Positions 1-7,059 of a DNA stretch of 64,000 nucleotides are shown in pieces; position 1 is the first letter of the stretch; every line of letters starts with the position of its first letter. Below the pieces are notes generated by a model. The model was not told where the DNA came from, made no database searches, and saw only the letters and a list, made by a program, of their open reading frames with translations. The stretch is from Flexivirga meconopsidis (GTDB taxonomy: Bacteria > Actinomycetota > Actinomycetes > Actinomycetales > Dermatophilaceae). The translations under genes were made by a program, and so were the position numbers. Where the stretch lies: NCBI RefSeq assembly GCF_026162425.1, contig NZ_JAOBQJ010000001.1:186001-250000 (forward strand), in the 5' to 3' direction.

Positions 1-28
1 AGAGGATCGTGTCGAAGAAGTCGTAGAT
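1..28 (-). CDS. yidC: YidC membrane insertase, N-terminal fragment (runs off the window)
   Basis: The minus strand below yidD encodes YDFFDTIL in frame and open to the window edge, which resembles the N-terminus of actinobacterial YidC, the inner-membrane insertase that normally follows yidD. An AAGGA ribosome-binding sequence sits 7 nt before an ATC codon at 28-26. No ATG, GTG or TTG lies between the yidD stop and this codon, so ATC (Ile) appears to be the start. Only about nine codons are visible, so the assignment rests mainly on the conserved rpmH-rnpA-yidD-yidC order. Confidence 0.5.
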
Positions 29-41
29 GGCGAGGTCCTTG

Positions 42-320
42 TCAGTTAAGCGGGGCCGGCGTGTGGGCGCCGGCGGAGCCCGCGTTGGCCTTAGGCGGAA
101 CGTGGTCGACGCCGCCCGGGTTCCACGGGTGGCACCGAAGGAGGCGACGCAGGGCCAGCCAACTGCCCTTGATCGGCCCGAAGCGGGTCAGCGCAGTGAT
201 CGCGTATGCCGAGCAGCTCGGCGTGAAGCGGCAGGTCGGCGGCAGGAGTGGGGAGAGCACCAGTTGGTAGGCCCGCACCAACCAGATGAGCGGTAGCGCC
301 AGGAGCCGGCCCAGGTTCAT
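42..320 (-). CDS. yidD: YidD membrane protein insertion efficiency factor
   Basis: This 92-residue protein has the YidD hallmarks: an N-terminal amphipathic/hydrophobic stretch (residues 4-24), then [11 protein letters not shown] (30-40) and a third cysteine at 63 in RCHPWNPGG. YidD works at the cytoplasmic membrane beside YidC/Sec in inserting proteins. I chose the ATG at 320 because it overlaps the rnpA stop as ATGA, which suggests translational coupling. A GTG at 329 is an alternative that adds three residues. It is the third gene of the rpmH operon. Confidence 0.93.
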   Translation of the reverse strand: MNLGRLLALPLIWLVRAYQLVLSPLLPPTCRFTPSCSAYAITALTRFGPIKGSWLALRRLLRCHPWNPGGVDHVPPKANAGSAGAHTPAPLN

Positions 321-673
321 CGGCGGCACCCCCCGCGCTTGGTCGCCTGCGTCAGCAAACGATCGAGCTCGGTCCCGAGGTCTGCGGACGAGTGGCCCGC
401 CGCGGCCGGGTTGGCCCGGACGACCACGTCGGTGCCAGGCGGAAGCATCGCCAACCGGGTCGCCATCAAATGGCGCAGGATCCGCTTGGTCCGATTGCGG
501 ACCACCGCGTTACCCACCGTCTTGGAGACCACCAAGCCGACGCGTGGCGAGGCCGAACCGGTTGCGGCGACCGTCACCACCAGCAGCTTGCTCGCTGCCC
601 GGCCAGAACGACGACTGCGCAACACCGCGGAAAAATCCGCGCTGTCGCGCAGTCGGTGCTCGACCGGCAGCAT
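317..673 (-). CDS. rnpA: Ribonuclease P protein component
   Basis: The product is the 118-residue basic protein subunit of RNase P, which assists the catalytic RNA in removing 5' leaders from pre-tRNAs. The RNR signature is visible at residues 59-64 (RNRTKR) within [18 protein letters not shown], preceded by the usual FSAVLRS region near the N-terminus. The length is normal for the family. The ATG at 673 begins [10 protein letters not shown], the standard start. It lies 29 bp downstream of rpmH and overlaps yidD by 4 bp, so all are presumably on one transcript. Confidence 0.97.
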   Translation of the reverse strand: MLPVEHRLRDSADFSAVLRSRRSGRAASKLLVVTVAATGSASPRVGLVVSKTVGNAVVRNRTKRILRHLMATRLAMLPPGTDVVVRANPAAAGHSSADLGTELDRLLTQATKRGGCRR

Positions 674-702
674 GCTCGTGGCCGCAGCGTGGTCGGTTGC
701 CC

Positions 703-840
703 TCAGGCCGAGAGCTTGGCGCGGCCCTTGGCGCGGCGAGCCGACAGGATGCTGCGGCCCGCGCGGGTCCGCATCCGCAGGCGGAAGCCGTGCGTCTTGG
801 CGCGGCGGCGGGTGTTCGGCTGGAAGGTGCGCTTGCTCAC
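703..840 (-). CDS. rpmH: 50S ribosomal protein L34
   Basis: This 45-residue, very basic protein (starts [19 protein letters not shown]) is L34 of the large ribosomal subunit. It starts with GTG at 840, with a GGAG ribosome-binding sequence about 7 nt upstream. It is the first gene of the operon rpmH-rnpA-yidD-yidC and diverges from dnaA, the classic arrangement at bacterial origins. A good promoter lies 165 bp upstream, so the mRNA has a long leader containing a perfect 18-bp palindrome. Confidence 0.98.
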   Translation of the reverse strand: MSKRTFQPNTRRRAKTHGFRLRMRTRAGRSILSARRAKGRAKLSA

Positions 841-950
841 TGTCGTCTCCGTCGGATACATCTGCGGGCAGGTCGCCCGGGTGGTGCAGGGTCAGGGATC
901 CTCGCCGTGCATCCGAGGTCTGGATGACCGCACCTGCGCAAGACTCGCGT

Positions 951-968
951 CGACCAGTCGACTGGTCG
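951..968. repeat. Perfect 18-bp palindrome in the rpmH leader
   Basis: CGACCAGTCGACTGGTCG is identical to its own reverse complement. It sits between the rpmH promoter (-10 at 1005-1010) and the rpmH start (840), so in the transcript it would form a hairpin with little or no loop, or in DNA a dimeric protein site. No function can be assigned from sequence alone. Confidence 0.6.
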
Positions 969-1004
969 GCGTCAAGGCAGGCGGAAGCAAGGAAGTTCCG
1001 ATCC

Positions 1005-1034
1005 ACGATACGGGCGGCGCCGTAGCAGGGTCAA
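1005..1034 (-). promoter_or_regulatory. Promoter of the rpmH operon
   Basis: On the minus strand TTGACC (-35, at 1034-1029) is followed by an 18-bp spacer and TATCGT (-10, at 1010-1005). This is close to the consensus for the housekeeping sigma factor of actinobacteria and is the best-matched promoter in the rpmH-dnaA intergenic region. Confidence 0.7.
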
Positions 1035-1142
1035 ACCGAGCGAGGGCGGCACGAACCACGGGCAAACCGACGATTCAAGAGTCACATTCGGCACCGCCGC
1101 CACTCGACACGCCGAGGGGCGCCGAAAATGTCGGGTCGCGGG

Positions 1143-1172
1143 TTGCCGTCGGCGTCTCGAAGTTGTTAGCGT
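1143..1172 (+). promoter_or_regulatory. Probable dnaA promoter
   Basis: TTGCCG (1143-1148), an 18-bp spacer and TAGCGT (1167-1172) form a plausible promoter. It would give dnaA a leader of roughly 145 nt that includes the two DnaA boxes at 1233-1253, consistent with the autoregulation known for dnaA in other bacteria. Confidence 0.5.
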
Positions 1173-1326
1173 CGCATCTTCCGCGCCGGGCCGCTGCCCT
1201 GGCGATCTGTTGGCCTCCCTCTATACACAGGCTGTGGATAACTCTGTGGACGAACGGCTTAGCATGTCTCTTCGGAGCGACCCTCCACCGCATGACCCAC
1301 CGCCTGCAGCAGGAGGACCAAGCCCC

Positions 1327-2787
1327 GTGAGCGACACCGAGATCGACCTGGCCCATGTCTGGCACGGAGCGTTGCTCGCCATCGAGGATTCCGGCATTCC
1401 CGCCCGCGACCGCGCCTATCTGCGGCTGACCCGGCTGGTCGGCCTCGTCGGTGATACCGCGCTGCTGGCGGTGCCCTTCGACCACACCAAGGTCTTCGTG
1501 GAGACCACCCTGAACGAGCCGGTATGCCGGGCGCTCGGTAACGGTCTCGGCCGCGACGTTCGGCTGGCGGTCACAGTCGACGAGAGCCTGCGACCACCTG
1601 AGGACGAGGTGGTCGAGCCGACTCGGGCGCCCGCCGCTTCGCCGACGACAGCGACGGCCGACGAACCGGCCGAGGACCTCTTCACCGCGCAGACCGCACC
1701 CCGGCCCCGGGCAGCCGAGCAACACGCTCCCGCCTCCGTGGTCAACCTGCAGGACGCCCGGCTCAATCCGAAGTACACCTTCGACACCTTCGTGATCGGC
1801 GCCGGCAACCGCTTCGCCTGCGCCGCCGCCCAGGCCGTCGCCGAGACACCGGCCCGCTCCTACAACCCGCTCTTCGTGTATGGCGACAGCGGTCTCGGCA
1901 AGACCCACCTGCTCCACGCGATCGGCAATTACGTGCGCAACTACTACCCGCACATGCGGGTGCGCTACGTGAACTCCGAGGAGTTCACCAACGACTTCAT
2001 CAACTCGATCCGCGACGACAATGCGCTCAGTTTCCAGAAGCGCTACCGCGACAACGTCGACGTGCTGCTCATTGACGACGTGCAGTTCCTGCAAGGCAAG
2101 GACGGCACGCAAGAGGAGTTCTTCCACACCTTCAACGCGCTGCACAACAGCGACAAACAGATCGTGCTGACCTCCGACCAGCCGCCGAAGATGCTGTCAG
2201 GCCTCGAGGACCGGATGCGCTCGCGATTCGAGTGGGGCCTGACCACCGACGTGAAGCCGCCGGACCTGGAGACCCGCATCGCGATCCTGCGCAAGAAGTC
2301 GGTCGCCGACTCGATGCAGACACCCGACGAGGTGCTCAGCCTGATCGCCAGCAAGGTGCCGAGCAACATCCGCGAGCTCGAGGGGGCGCTGATCCGGGTG
2401 ACGGCATACGCCTCGGTGTCCAATCAGCGGGTGACCGAGGAGCTTGCCGCGCACGTGCTGAAGGACCTGGTGCCGAGTGCGAGCGCCGGCCAGATCACCG
2501 TGGCGACGATCATGAGCCAGACCGCGAAGTACTTCGACCTGTCCGTCGAGGAGCTGTGCGGGTCGTCGCGCTCGCGCACGCTGGTCAACGCGCGGCAGAT
2601 CGCGATGTATCTGTGTCGGGAACTCACCGACCTGTCCCTGCCCAAGATCGGCCAGCAGTTCGGCGGCCGCGACCACACGACCGTGATGCACGCCGAGCGC
2701 AAGATCAAGCAGCTGATGGGTGAGCGGGCCAACCTCTACGAGCAGATCAGCGAGCTGACCACCCAGATCCGGCGGGCCACCACCTGA
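1327..2787 (+). CDS. dnaA: Chromosomal replication initiator protein DnaA
   Basis: DnaA binds DnaA boxes in oriC, melts the origin and recruits the helicase. This 486-residue protein shows the N-terminal domain I (1-90), an acidic/proline-rich linker, the AAA+ domain with Walker A GDSGLGKT (186-193) and Walker B LLIDD (about 247-251), and the C-terminal DNA-binding signature GGRDHTTVMHA (446-456). I chose GTG 1327 (VSDTEIDLAHVWHGALLAI), preceded by AGGAGG at 1311-1316. A longer in-frame reading from 1210 would add a proline-rich tail crossing the DnaA boxes and is unlikely. Confidence 0.98.
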   Translation: MSDTEIDLAHVWHGALLAIEDSGIPARDRAYLRLTRLVGLVGDTALLAVPFDHTKVFVETTLNEPVCRALGNGLGRDVRLAVTVDESLRPPEDEVVEPTRAPAASPTTATADEPAEDLFTAQTAPRPRAAEQHAPASVVNLQDARLNPKYTFDTFVIGAGNRFACAAAQAVAETPARSYNPLFVYGDSGLGKTHLLHAIGNYVRNYYPHMRVRYVNSEEFTNDFINSIRDDNALSFQKRYRDNVDVLLIDDVQFLQGKDGTQEEFFHTFNALHNSDKQIVLTSDQPPKMLSGLEDRMRSRFEWGLTTDVKPPDLETRIAILRKKSVADSMQTPDEVLSLIASKVPSNIRELEGALIRVTAYASVSNQRVTEELAAHVLKDLVPSASAGQITVATIMSQTAKYFDLSVEELCGSSRSRTLVNARQIAMYLCRELTDLSLPKIGQQFGGRDHTTVMHAERKIKQLMGERANLYEQISELTTQIRRATT

Positions 2788-2810
2788 CGGGTTGGTGCCC
2801 ATCCGCGAGG

Positions 2811-2839
2811 CCCCGCGAGCGACCCCGTCGCCCGCGGGG
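2811..2839 (+). terminator. Hairpin terminator after dnaA
   Basis: CCCCGCG (2811-2817) pairs with CGCGGGG (2833-2839) with inner GCGAC/GTCGC pairing, followed by TTT. It sits 24 bp after the dnaA stop and separates dnaA from the oriC/dnaN region. Confidence 0.6.
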
Positions 2840-2846
2840 TTTCGGC

Positions 2847-3281
2847 TTTCCACAGCCGCTCCCACAGAAATCTGTGGACAACGCACGTGGCCGGTGTGAC
2901 TGATGTCGTCATCCACAGGTGCCCGTCGGCACCCGTCCCTACCGCGTCAGCCCGCCGGATTCGGGCCGTTCATCCGGCGTTCATCGGGTCGGTGGACCGA
3001 ACCCGCCGCGAACGATTGTCCCCAGCCTGTGGATAACCCTGTGTGCAACGTGCGTTCGATGGCGCACCGCACACCCGCACAACATCCACATCCTGGTTGT
3101 GGTTTGCGTCCTGGAACCTGTGATTTCTCCGGTATGACGGGGCTCGCTGCGGTGCACGACCTGGGGACGACCGGATCGCGTCCCCAATCCCCGCAAGTTA
3201 TCCACAACGCAGCACACACGCTGCCCACACCCGTTATCCCCAGTACCGCAACGCAGGACGTAGTTATCCACAGAATCCACA
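2847..3281. other. oriC: oriC: DnaA-box cluster between dnaA and dnaN
   Basis: The 672-bp dnaA-dnaN gap has no gene but many DnaA boxes. Exact TTATCCACA or TTGTCCACA matches are at 2873-2881 (minus), 3028-3036 (minus), 3198-3206 and 3264-3272. One-mismatch sites include TCATCCACA 2909-2917, TTGTCCCCA 3016-3024 and TTATCCCCA 3234-3242. Weaker ones are TTTCCACAG 2847-2855, ACATCCACA 3082-3090 and GAATCCACA 3273-3281. The locally A/T-richer, box-free stretch 3285-3330 is the most likely unwinding element. Position and box density make this the chromosomal origin. Confidence 0.93.
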
Positions 3282-3369
3282 GGTGCTACTACTCCTACCA
3301 ACCAAGAAAACGATGCGTTTCACGCATTGCCCACTGCCGTCCCGCTCGCCTATTCGGGACCCAGGGCAT

Positions 3370-3375
3370 TAGGGT
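3370..3375 (+). promoter_or_regulatory. Candidate -10 box for dnaN
   Basis: TAGGGT lies about 85 nt ahead of the chosen dnaN start, just after the last DnaA boxes, and fits TANNNT. No clear -35 hexamer is visible. Transcription from here would give dnaN its own message separate from dnaA. Confidence 0.4.
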
Positions 3376-3459
3376 CGACCTGCCGTGGCACGCATCGCTC
3401 GCGTCACACGGCCGGCCCGTCATACCGCGAGGCCCCCACGCAACAAGGATGGTTTGCAC

Positions 3460-4590
3460 GTGAAGCTCGTCGTCGATCGCGATGTCCTGGCCGAGGCCGT
3501 CACCTGGGCGGTGCGCGGCCTGTCCAACCGGCCGCCGGTCCCGGTGCTGGCCGGCGTGCTGCTGGACGCGAACGACGAAGGCCTGACCCTCAGTGCCTTC
3601 GACTACGAGGTGTCGGCCAAGGTCACCGTTGACGCCCAGGTCGACGAGCCCGGTCAGGTGCTGGTGCTGGGCCGACTGCTTGCCGAGATCTCACGGTCGC
3701 TGCCGAACAAGCCGGTCACGATCAACGCCGACGGCCACAAGGTCGAGGTGACCTGTGGTTCGAGTCGGTTCTCGTTGCAGCAGATGCCGACCGCGGATTA
3801 CCCGACGCTGCCTACCGCGCCGGAGCCGACCGGTGCGATCGCCGGTGATGTCTTCACCCAGGCGGTCTCGCAGGTCGCGATCGCGGCCGACAAGAGCGAC
3901 ACCCTGCCGATCCTGACCGGGGTCCGGCTGCAGATCGAGGGTGACAAGCTGAGCCTGCTGGCGACCGACCGCTACCGCCTGGCGTTGCGTGAACTCACCT
4001 GGAATCCCACCGAATCCGATGCCGACCAGGTCGCCCTGATCCCGGCTCGCACGCTGTCCGACACCGCCAAGGCGTTGGGCGCGTCGGGTTCGGTGCAGAT
4101 CGCACTCGGCTCCGCGGCCGGCGGCGAGGGCTTGGTCGGGTTCGAGGCCGGGCAGCGTCGTACGACGACGCGGTTGCTCGACGGCGAGTACCCGAAGGTC
4201 ACCTCGATCTTCCCGACCAGCGTCGACACCGTGTCGGTGATCGAGACCAGCGCACTCACCGAGGCGGTGAAGCGTGTGTCGCTGGTCGCCGAGCGCAACA
4301 CGCCCGTGCGGTTGCGATTCTCCGAGGGACAGGTGGCGATCGAGGCCGGTCAGGGCGACGACGCGCAAGCGTCCGAGGCGGTCGAGGCGACGCTCACCGG
4401 CCCGGAGCTGGAGATCGCGTTCAACCCGCAATTCCTGCTGGACGGTCTCGGTGCGATCGGCACGTCATTCGCTCGGATGTCCTTCACCCAGCCGTCCCGG
4501 CCGGCGGTGCTGTCCGGTCAGGCCGAGGCGGACGGCGACGCCGACGAGTCCTACCGCTACGTGCTGATGCCGGTGCGGTTCGCCAGCTGA
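3460..4590 (+). CDS. dnaN: DNA polymerase III beta sliding clamp
   Basis: DnaN forms the ring that tethers DNA polymerase III and other polymerases to DNA. The 376-residue length and the start VKLVVDRDVLAEAVTWAVRG, with SNRPPVPVLAGV shortly after, are typical, as is the C-terminal YRYVLMPVRF. I chose GTG 3460 with AAGGA at 3445-3449. An upstream in-frame GTG at 3385 would add 25 basic residues lacking in the family. The dinB product further along carries a clamp-binding motif (QLELPF), so this clamp is a likely partner. Confidence 0.97.
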   Translation: MKLVVDRDVLAEAVTWAVRGLSNRPPVPVLAGVLLDANDEGLTLSAFDYEVSAKVTVDAQVDEPGQVLVLGRLLAEISRSLPNKPVTINADGHKVEVTCGSSRFSLQQMPTADYPTLPTAPEPTGAIAGDVFTQAVSQVAIAADKSDTLPILTGVRLQIEGDKLSLLATDRYRLALRELTWNPTESDADQVALIPARTLSDTAKALGASGSVQIALGSAAGGEGLVGFEAGQRRTTTRLLDGEYPKVTSIFPTSVDTVSVIETSALTEAVKRVSLVAERNTPVRLRFSEGQVAIEAGQGDDAQASEAVEATLTGPELEIAFNPQFLLDGLGAIGTSFARMSFTQPSRPAVLSGQAEADGDADESYRYVLMPVRFAS

Positions 4591-4608
4591 TCCGGCGGGG
4601 AGCTGCCG

Positions 4609-5223
4609 TCAGTTCGCGACGAAAAGCAGCTGCCGTCGCAGCTCGGGCCGGTCGAGCGCATCGAGCAGCGCTGCCGCCAGATCGGCGTGCGTGATGCTGG
4701 CACCTTCGGGCCGAGCGCCGATCTGATACGCGCCGCGAGCGCGACCAGCGGTCAGCCGCGGCGGACGCAGACAGGTCCAGTCGGCCGTGCTGCCCCGAAG
4801 CTCCGCCTCCATCCGCCGCATGTCCGTGTAGGTCGCGCCGAAGAAGCGCCACAGCACCGCGGCCACGATCCGCTGCGGCAGTGGCAAACTGGCCCGCGGC
4901 GCCACCGGCGCGGCCGAAATCACCGACAGTGGCCGGTCTTCTCCGAGAGCAGCCAGCACATTGCGTATGCCGCGCGAGTACAGCTCGGTCCGCTCGCGGC
5001 TGCTGCCGTGACCGACGGCGAAGACCACCGCATCCACGCCGTCCAGCGCGGCTCGCACCGCCGCCGCGTCCGTCACGTCCACCGCCTGCGCGCTCACCCC
5101 GGCCGGCCACGGGTGAGCGGTCGCCGACCGCGCGATCGCCCGCACGAGGAGGCCACGCCGCACCGCCTCCGCCACGACTGCCCGGCCGGTGTTCCCCGTC
5201 GCACCACACACCGCAATCTCCAT
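4609..5223 (-). CDS. NAD(P)-binding SDR-like oxidoreductase / NAD(P)H-binding protein
   Basis: The 204-residue product starts MEIAVCGATGNTGRAVV, the GxxGxxG dinucleotide-binding loop of the atypical SDR (NmrA/YwnB-like) group, and continues with a Rossmann pattern (AVDVTDAAAVRAALDGVDAVVFAVG). Members are redox sensors or oxidoreductases of unknown substrate. ATG 5223 is 7 nt after a TAGAGT -10 box, so the mRNA is probably leaderless. An ORF extension to 5244 is unlikely because it would run through the operator. It is convergent with dnaN (18-bp gap) and divergent from a MarR regulator whose operator covers its promoter, so it is probably that regulator's target. Confidence 0.8.
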   Translation of the reverse strand: MEIAVCGATGNTGRAVVAEAVRRGLLVRAIARSATAHPWPAGVSAQAVDVTDAAAVRAALDGVDAVVFAVGHGSSRERTELYSRGIRNVLAALGEDRPLSVISAAPVAPRASLPLPQRIVAAVLWRFFGATYTDMRRMEAELRGSTADWTCLRPPRLTAGRARGAYQIGARPEGASITHADLAAALLDALDRPELRRQLLFVAN

Positions 5224-5247
5224 GATTGTCACTCTAGGTGACAATCA
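5223..5247. promoter_or_regulatory. 25-bp perfect inverted-repeat operator with divergent leaderless promoters
   Basis: TGATTGTCAC and GTGACAATCA form exact 10-bp arms around TCTAG. On the minus strand the centre contains TAGAGT (5236-5231), a -10 box 7 nt before the oxidoreductase ATG (5223). On the plus strand TACAGT (5258-5263) is 7 nt before the MarR GTG (5271), with the operator in its -35 zone. A MarR dimer bound here would block both promoters. Confidence 0.75.
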
Positions 5248-5270
5248 CTGATGACGCTACAGTTGCGTCG

Positions 5271-5753
5271 GTGGACACGGTGCCCTACGCGAACTCACTG
5301 TCCTTCCTGCTCTCGCAGGTTGGCGCGCACTCTGCCCGCCGCTTCGCCGAAGCCCTCGTCGGCGCCGGACTAACGCCCCGTGAGTTCGCCGCGTTGAGCA
5401 ATCTGGTGGAGTTCGGGCCGCGCAATCAGCAGCAGCTCGCGGACGAGCTCGGCATGCACCGCAACAACGTGGTCGCCCTCGTCGATGCCCTCGAAGCCGC
5501 CAAACTCGTGCGCAGAGAACGCAATCCGCGGGACCGACGGTCGTTTGTCCTGCAGCTCACAGCGACCGGCCGGCGCCGACTGGAACGCGCTGCGCGGATC
5601 GTGCCGGACCTGGACCACGAACTCGGCGCCGTCCTGACCAAGTCTGAGCAGGCAGCCCTGGTGCGGGCATTGCAGACGCTCGCCGACACCGCCGGCCTGA
5701 CACCCGGCATACATCCGCACCTCGCCAGCAACCGGCACACGGACCGGACCTGA
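5271..5753 (+). CDS. MarR-family transcriptional regulator
   Basis: The 160-residue protein has the MarR winged-helix: LTPREFAALSNLVEFGPRNQQQLADELGMHRNNVVALVDALEAAKLVRRERNPRDRRSFVLQLT-type order of recognition helix and wing (about residues 35-100 from this start). MarR proteins are dimeric repressors, often ligand- or redox-responsive. I chose GTG 5271 because a TACAGT -10 box ends 7 nt upstream. The longer GTG at 5238 lies inside the operator. It is divergent from the oxidoreductase and probably represses both genes. Confidence 0.85.
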   Translation: MDTVPYANSLSFLLSQVGAHSARRFAEALVGAGLTPREFAALSNLVEFGPRNQQQLADELGMHRNNVVALVDALEAAKLVRRERNPRDRRSFVLQLTATGRRRLERAARIVPDLDHELGAVLTKSEQAALVRALQTLADTAGLTPGIHPHLASNRHTDRT

Positions 5754-5830
5754 GCGGACCGCGCGTGGTGCGTTGTTGCCCTTCAGCAGGTCGGTCTCGG
5801 GGCACCAACTCAGCACCGGGTCCGCGGGAG

Positions 5831-5836
5831 TAGCGT
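5831..5836 (+). promoter_or_regulatory. Candidate -10 box for gnd
   Basis: TAGCGT about 40 nt ahead of the gnd ATG fits TANNNT. It would give a leader of about 33 nt carrying the CGAAGGG ribosome-binding region. Confidence 0.4.
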
Positions 5837-5876
5837 TTGGGCGCGATGACTTCCCGCTTCCAACGAAGGGCGTGAC

Positions 5877-6788
5877 ATGCAACTCGGACTGATCGGCCTG
5901 GGCAAGATGGGCGGCAACATGCGTGACCGCCTGAAGGCCGCGGGCATCGACGTGATCGGCTACGACACCAACCCGGAGATTTCCGACGTCAAGGACTTGA
6001 AGGAACTCGTTGGCAAGCTCGAGGCCCCGCGCAATGTGTGGGTGATGGTGCCGGCCGGCAAGGTCACCCAGTCGGTGATCGACGAACTCGGCACCCTGCT
6101 CGACAAGGGCGACCTGGTGATCGACGGTGGCAACAGCAAGTTCACCGACGACGCCAAGCACGAGAAGGAGCTCGCCGAGAAGGGCATCGGCTTCGTCGAC
6201 TGCGGCGTCTCCGGAGGGGTCTGGGGCAAGGAGAACGGTTACGCGCTCATGGTCGGCGGCTCGCCGGAGAACATCGAGCGCCTGATGCCGGTCTTCGACG
6301 CGCTGCGCCCCGAGGGCCCGCGCGACGAGAGCTTCGTGCACGCCGGCGACGTCGGCGCCGGCCACTACGTGAAGATGGTCCACAACGGCATCGAGTACGG
6401 CATGATGCAGGCGTATGCCGAGGGCTACGAGCTGCTCGAGGCCAAGGAGATCGTCAAGGACGTCCCCGCCGCGTTCAAGGCCTGGACCCGCGGCACCGTG
6501 GTGCGGTCCTGGCTGCAGGAGCTCACCGCGGCCGCGCTCGCCAAGGACGGCAACCTCAGCGGCATCGAAGGCTTCGTCAACGACTCCGGCGAGGGCCGCT
6601 GGACGGTGCAGGAGGGTGTCGAGTACGGCGTCCCGATGCCGGTCATCTCCGGCTCGCTCTACCAGCGGTTCTTCTCCCGCCAGGGCACCGACTCCCCCGC
6701 GATGAAGGCGGTCGCCGCCATGCGCAACGAGTTCGGTGGCCACGCGGTCACCAAGAAGGGCGAAAAGGGCGTCGTCACCGACCACTGA
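5877..6788 (+). CDS. gnd: 6-phosphogluconate dehydrogenase, short decarboxylating type
   Basis: This enzyme oxidises 6-phosphogluconate to ribulose 5-phosphate and CO2 in the pentose phosphate pathway. The N-terminal MQLGLIGLGKMGGNM is the dinucleotide-binding loop. GNSKFTDD, CGVSGGVWGKENG and HYVKMVHNGIEYGMMQ are the substrate and catalytic regions. At 303 residues it belongs to the short form rather than the roughly 470-residue Gnd, a form often linked to NAD+ use, though cofactor preference cannot be read here with confidence. gnd between dnaN and recF is typical of actinobacterial origins, although here it is flanked by accessory genes. Confidence 0.93.
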   Translation: MQLGLIGLGKMGGNMRDRLKAAGIDVIGYDTNPEISDVKDLKELVGKLEAPRNVWVMVPAGKVTQSVIDELGTLLDKGDLVIDGGNSKFTDDAKHEKELAEKGIGFVDCGVSGGVWGKENGYALMVGGSPENIERLMPVFDALRPEGPRDESFVHAGDVGAGHYVKMVHNGIEYGMMQAYAEGYELLEAKEIVKDVPAAFKAWTRGTVVRSWLQELTAAALAKDGNLSGIEGFVNDSGEGRWTVQEGVEYGVPMPVISGSLYQRFFSRQGTDSPAMKAVAAMRNEFGGHAVTKKGEKGVVTDH

Positions 6789-6814
6789 ACTGAATCTTCT
6801 GCTCCGACTCCTCG

Positions 6815-6868
6815 CAGGTCAGGCAGGAACTCGGCTCACTGCGTTCGCTCGAGTCCCTGCCTGACCTG
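6815..6868. repeat. Long hairpin after gnd
   Basis: A 19-nt left arm beginning CAGGTCAGGCAGG (6815-6833) pairs with 6850-6868 at 18 of 19 positions around a 16-nt loop. It lies 27 bp after the gnd stop and could act as a terminator, though there is no T-tract. Confidence 0.55.
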
Positions 6869-6934
6869 GTCGTCGTCGCAGCGGTCCTCTGTGGCATTCC
6901 TCGCAACGGAACCTCTGCTCCGCGGCGCCCCCAC

Positions 6935-6975
6935 CGAGAGGCCCACGAGAGCGGCCCGGTTTCGTGGACCTCTCG
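6935..6975. repeat. Second hairpin between gnd and the DUF3422 gene
   Basis: CGAGAGGCCCACGA (6935-6948) pairs with TCGTGGACCTCTCG (6962-6975) at 13 of 14 positions. Together with the hairpin at 6815-6868 it fills most of the 271-bp gap. Confidence 0.5.
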
Positions 6976-7047
6976 AGGCCGTTGTGGGCCGCTCGATGTG
7001 TGGTGATCGGGTCGGCCGCTTGGGCCGCCGGAGGACGTGATCGTCGC

Positions 7048-7053
7048 TAGGGT
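7048..7053 (+). promoter_or_regulatory. Leaderless -10 box of the DUF3422 gene
   Basis: TAGGGT ends 6 nt before the GTG at 7060, the spacing expected when transcription starts at the start codon. Confidence 0.6.
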
Positions 7054-7059
7054 TTCGCC

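Larger units (their letters stand above)
841..1326. other. rpmH-dnaA intergenic region (part of the origin locus)
   Basis: This 486-bp stretch has no convincing gene. It holds the divergent rpmH and dnaA promoters, an 18-bp palindrome at 951-968, and two DnaA-box-like sites: TGTGGATAA (1233-1241, exact) and TGTGGACGA (1245-1253, one mismatch). These sites just ahead of dnaA could serve origin function, dnaA autoregulation, or both. Confidence 0.75.

Noticed and set aside
286-927. Plus-strand open frame opposite rnpA and rpmH
   Set aside because: It is antisense to two certain genes and shows no family match.
1210-1326. Extended N-terminus of DnaA from 1210
   Set aside because: It would translate the DnaA boxes and a proline-rich stretch and skips the AGGAGG-preceded GTG.
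1075-2145. Long minus-strand open frame opposite dnaA
   Set aside because: It is antisense to dnaA, has no recognisable domain, and only reflects the high GC content.
3313-3327. parS-like TTTCACG in the oriC region (ATGCGTTTCACGCAT)
   Set aside because: Only the left TTTCACG half matches, and the other half lacks GTGAAAC.
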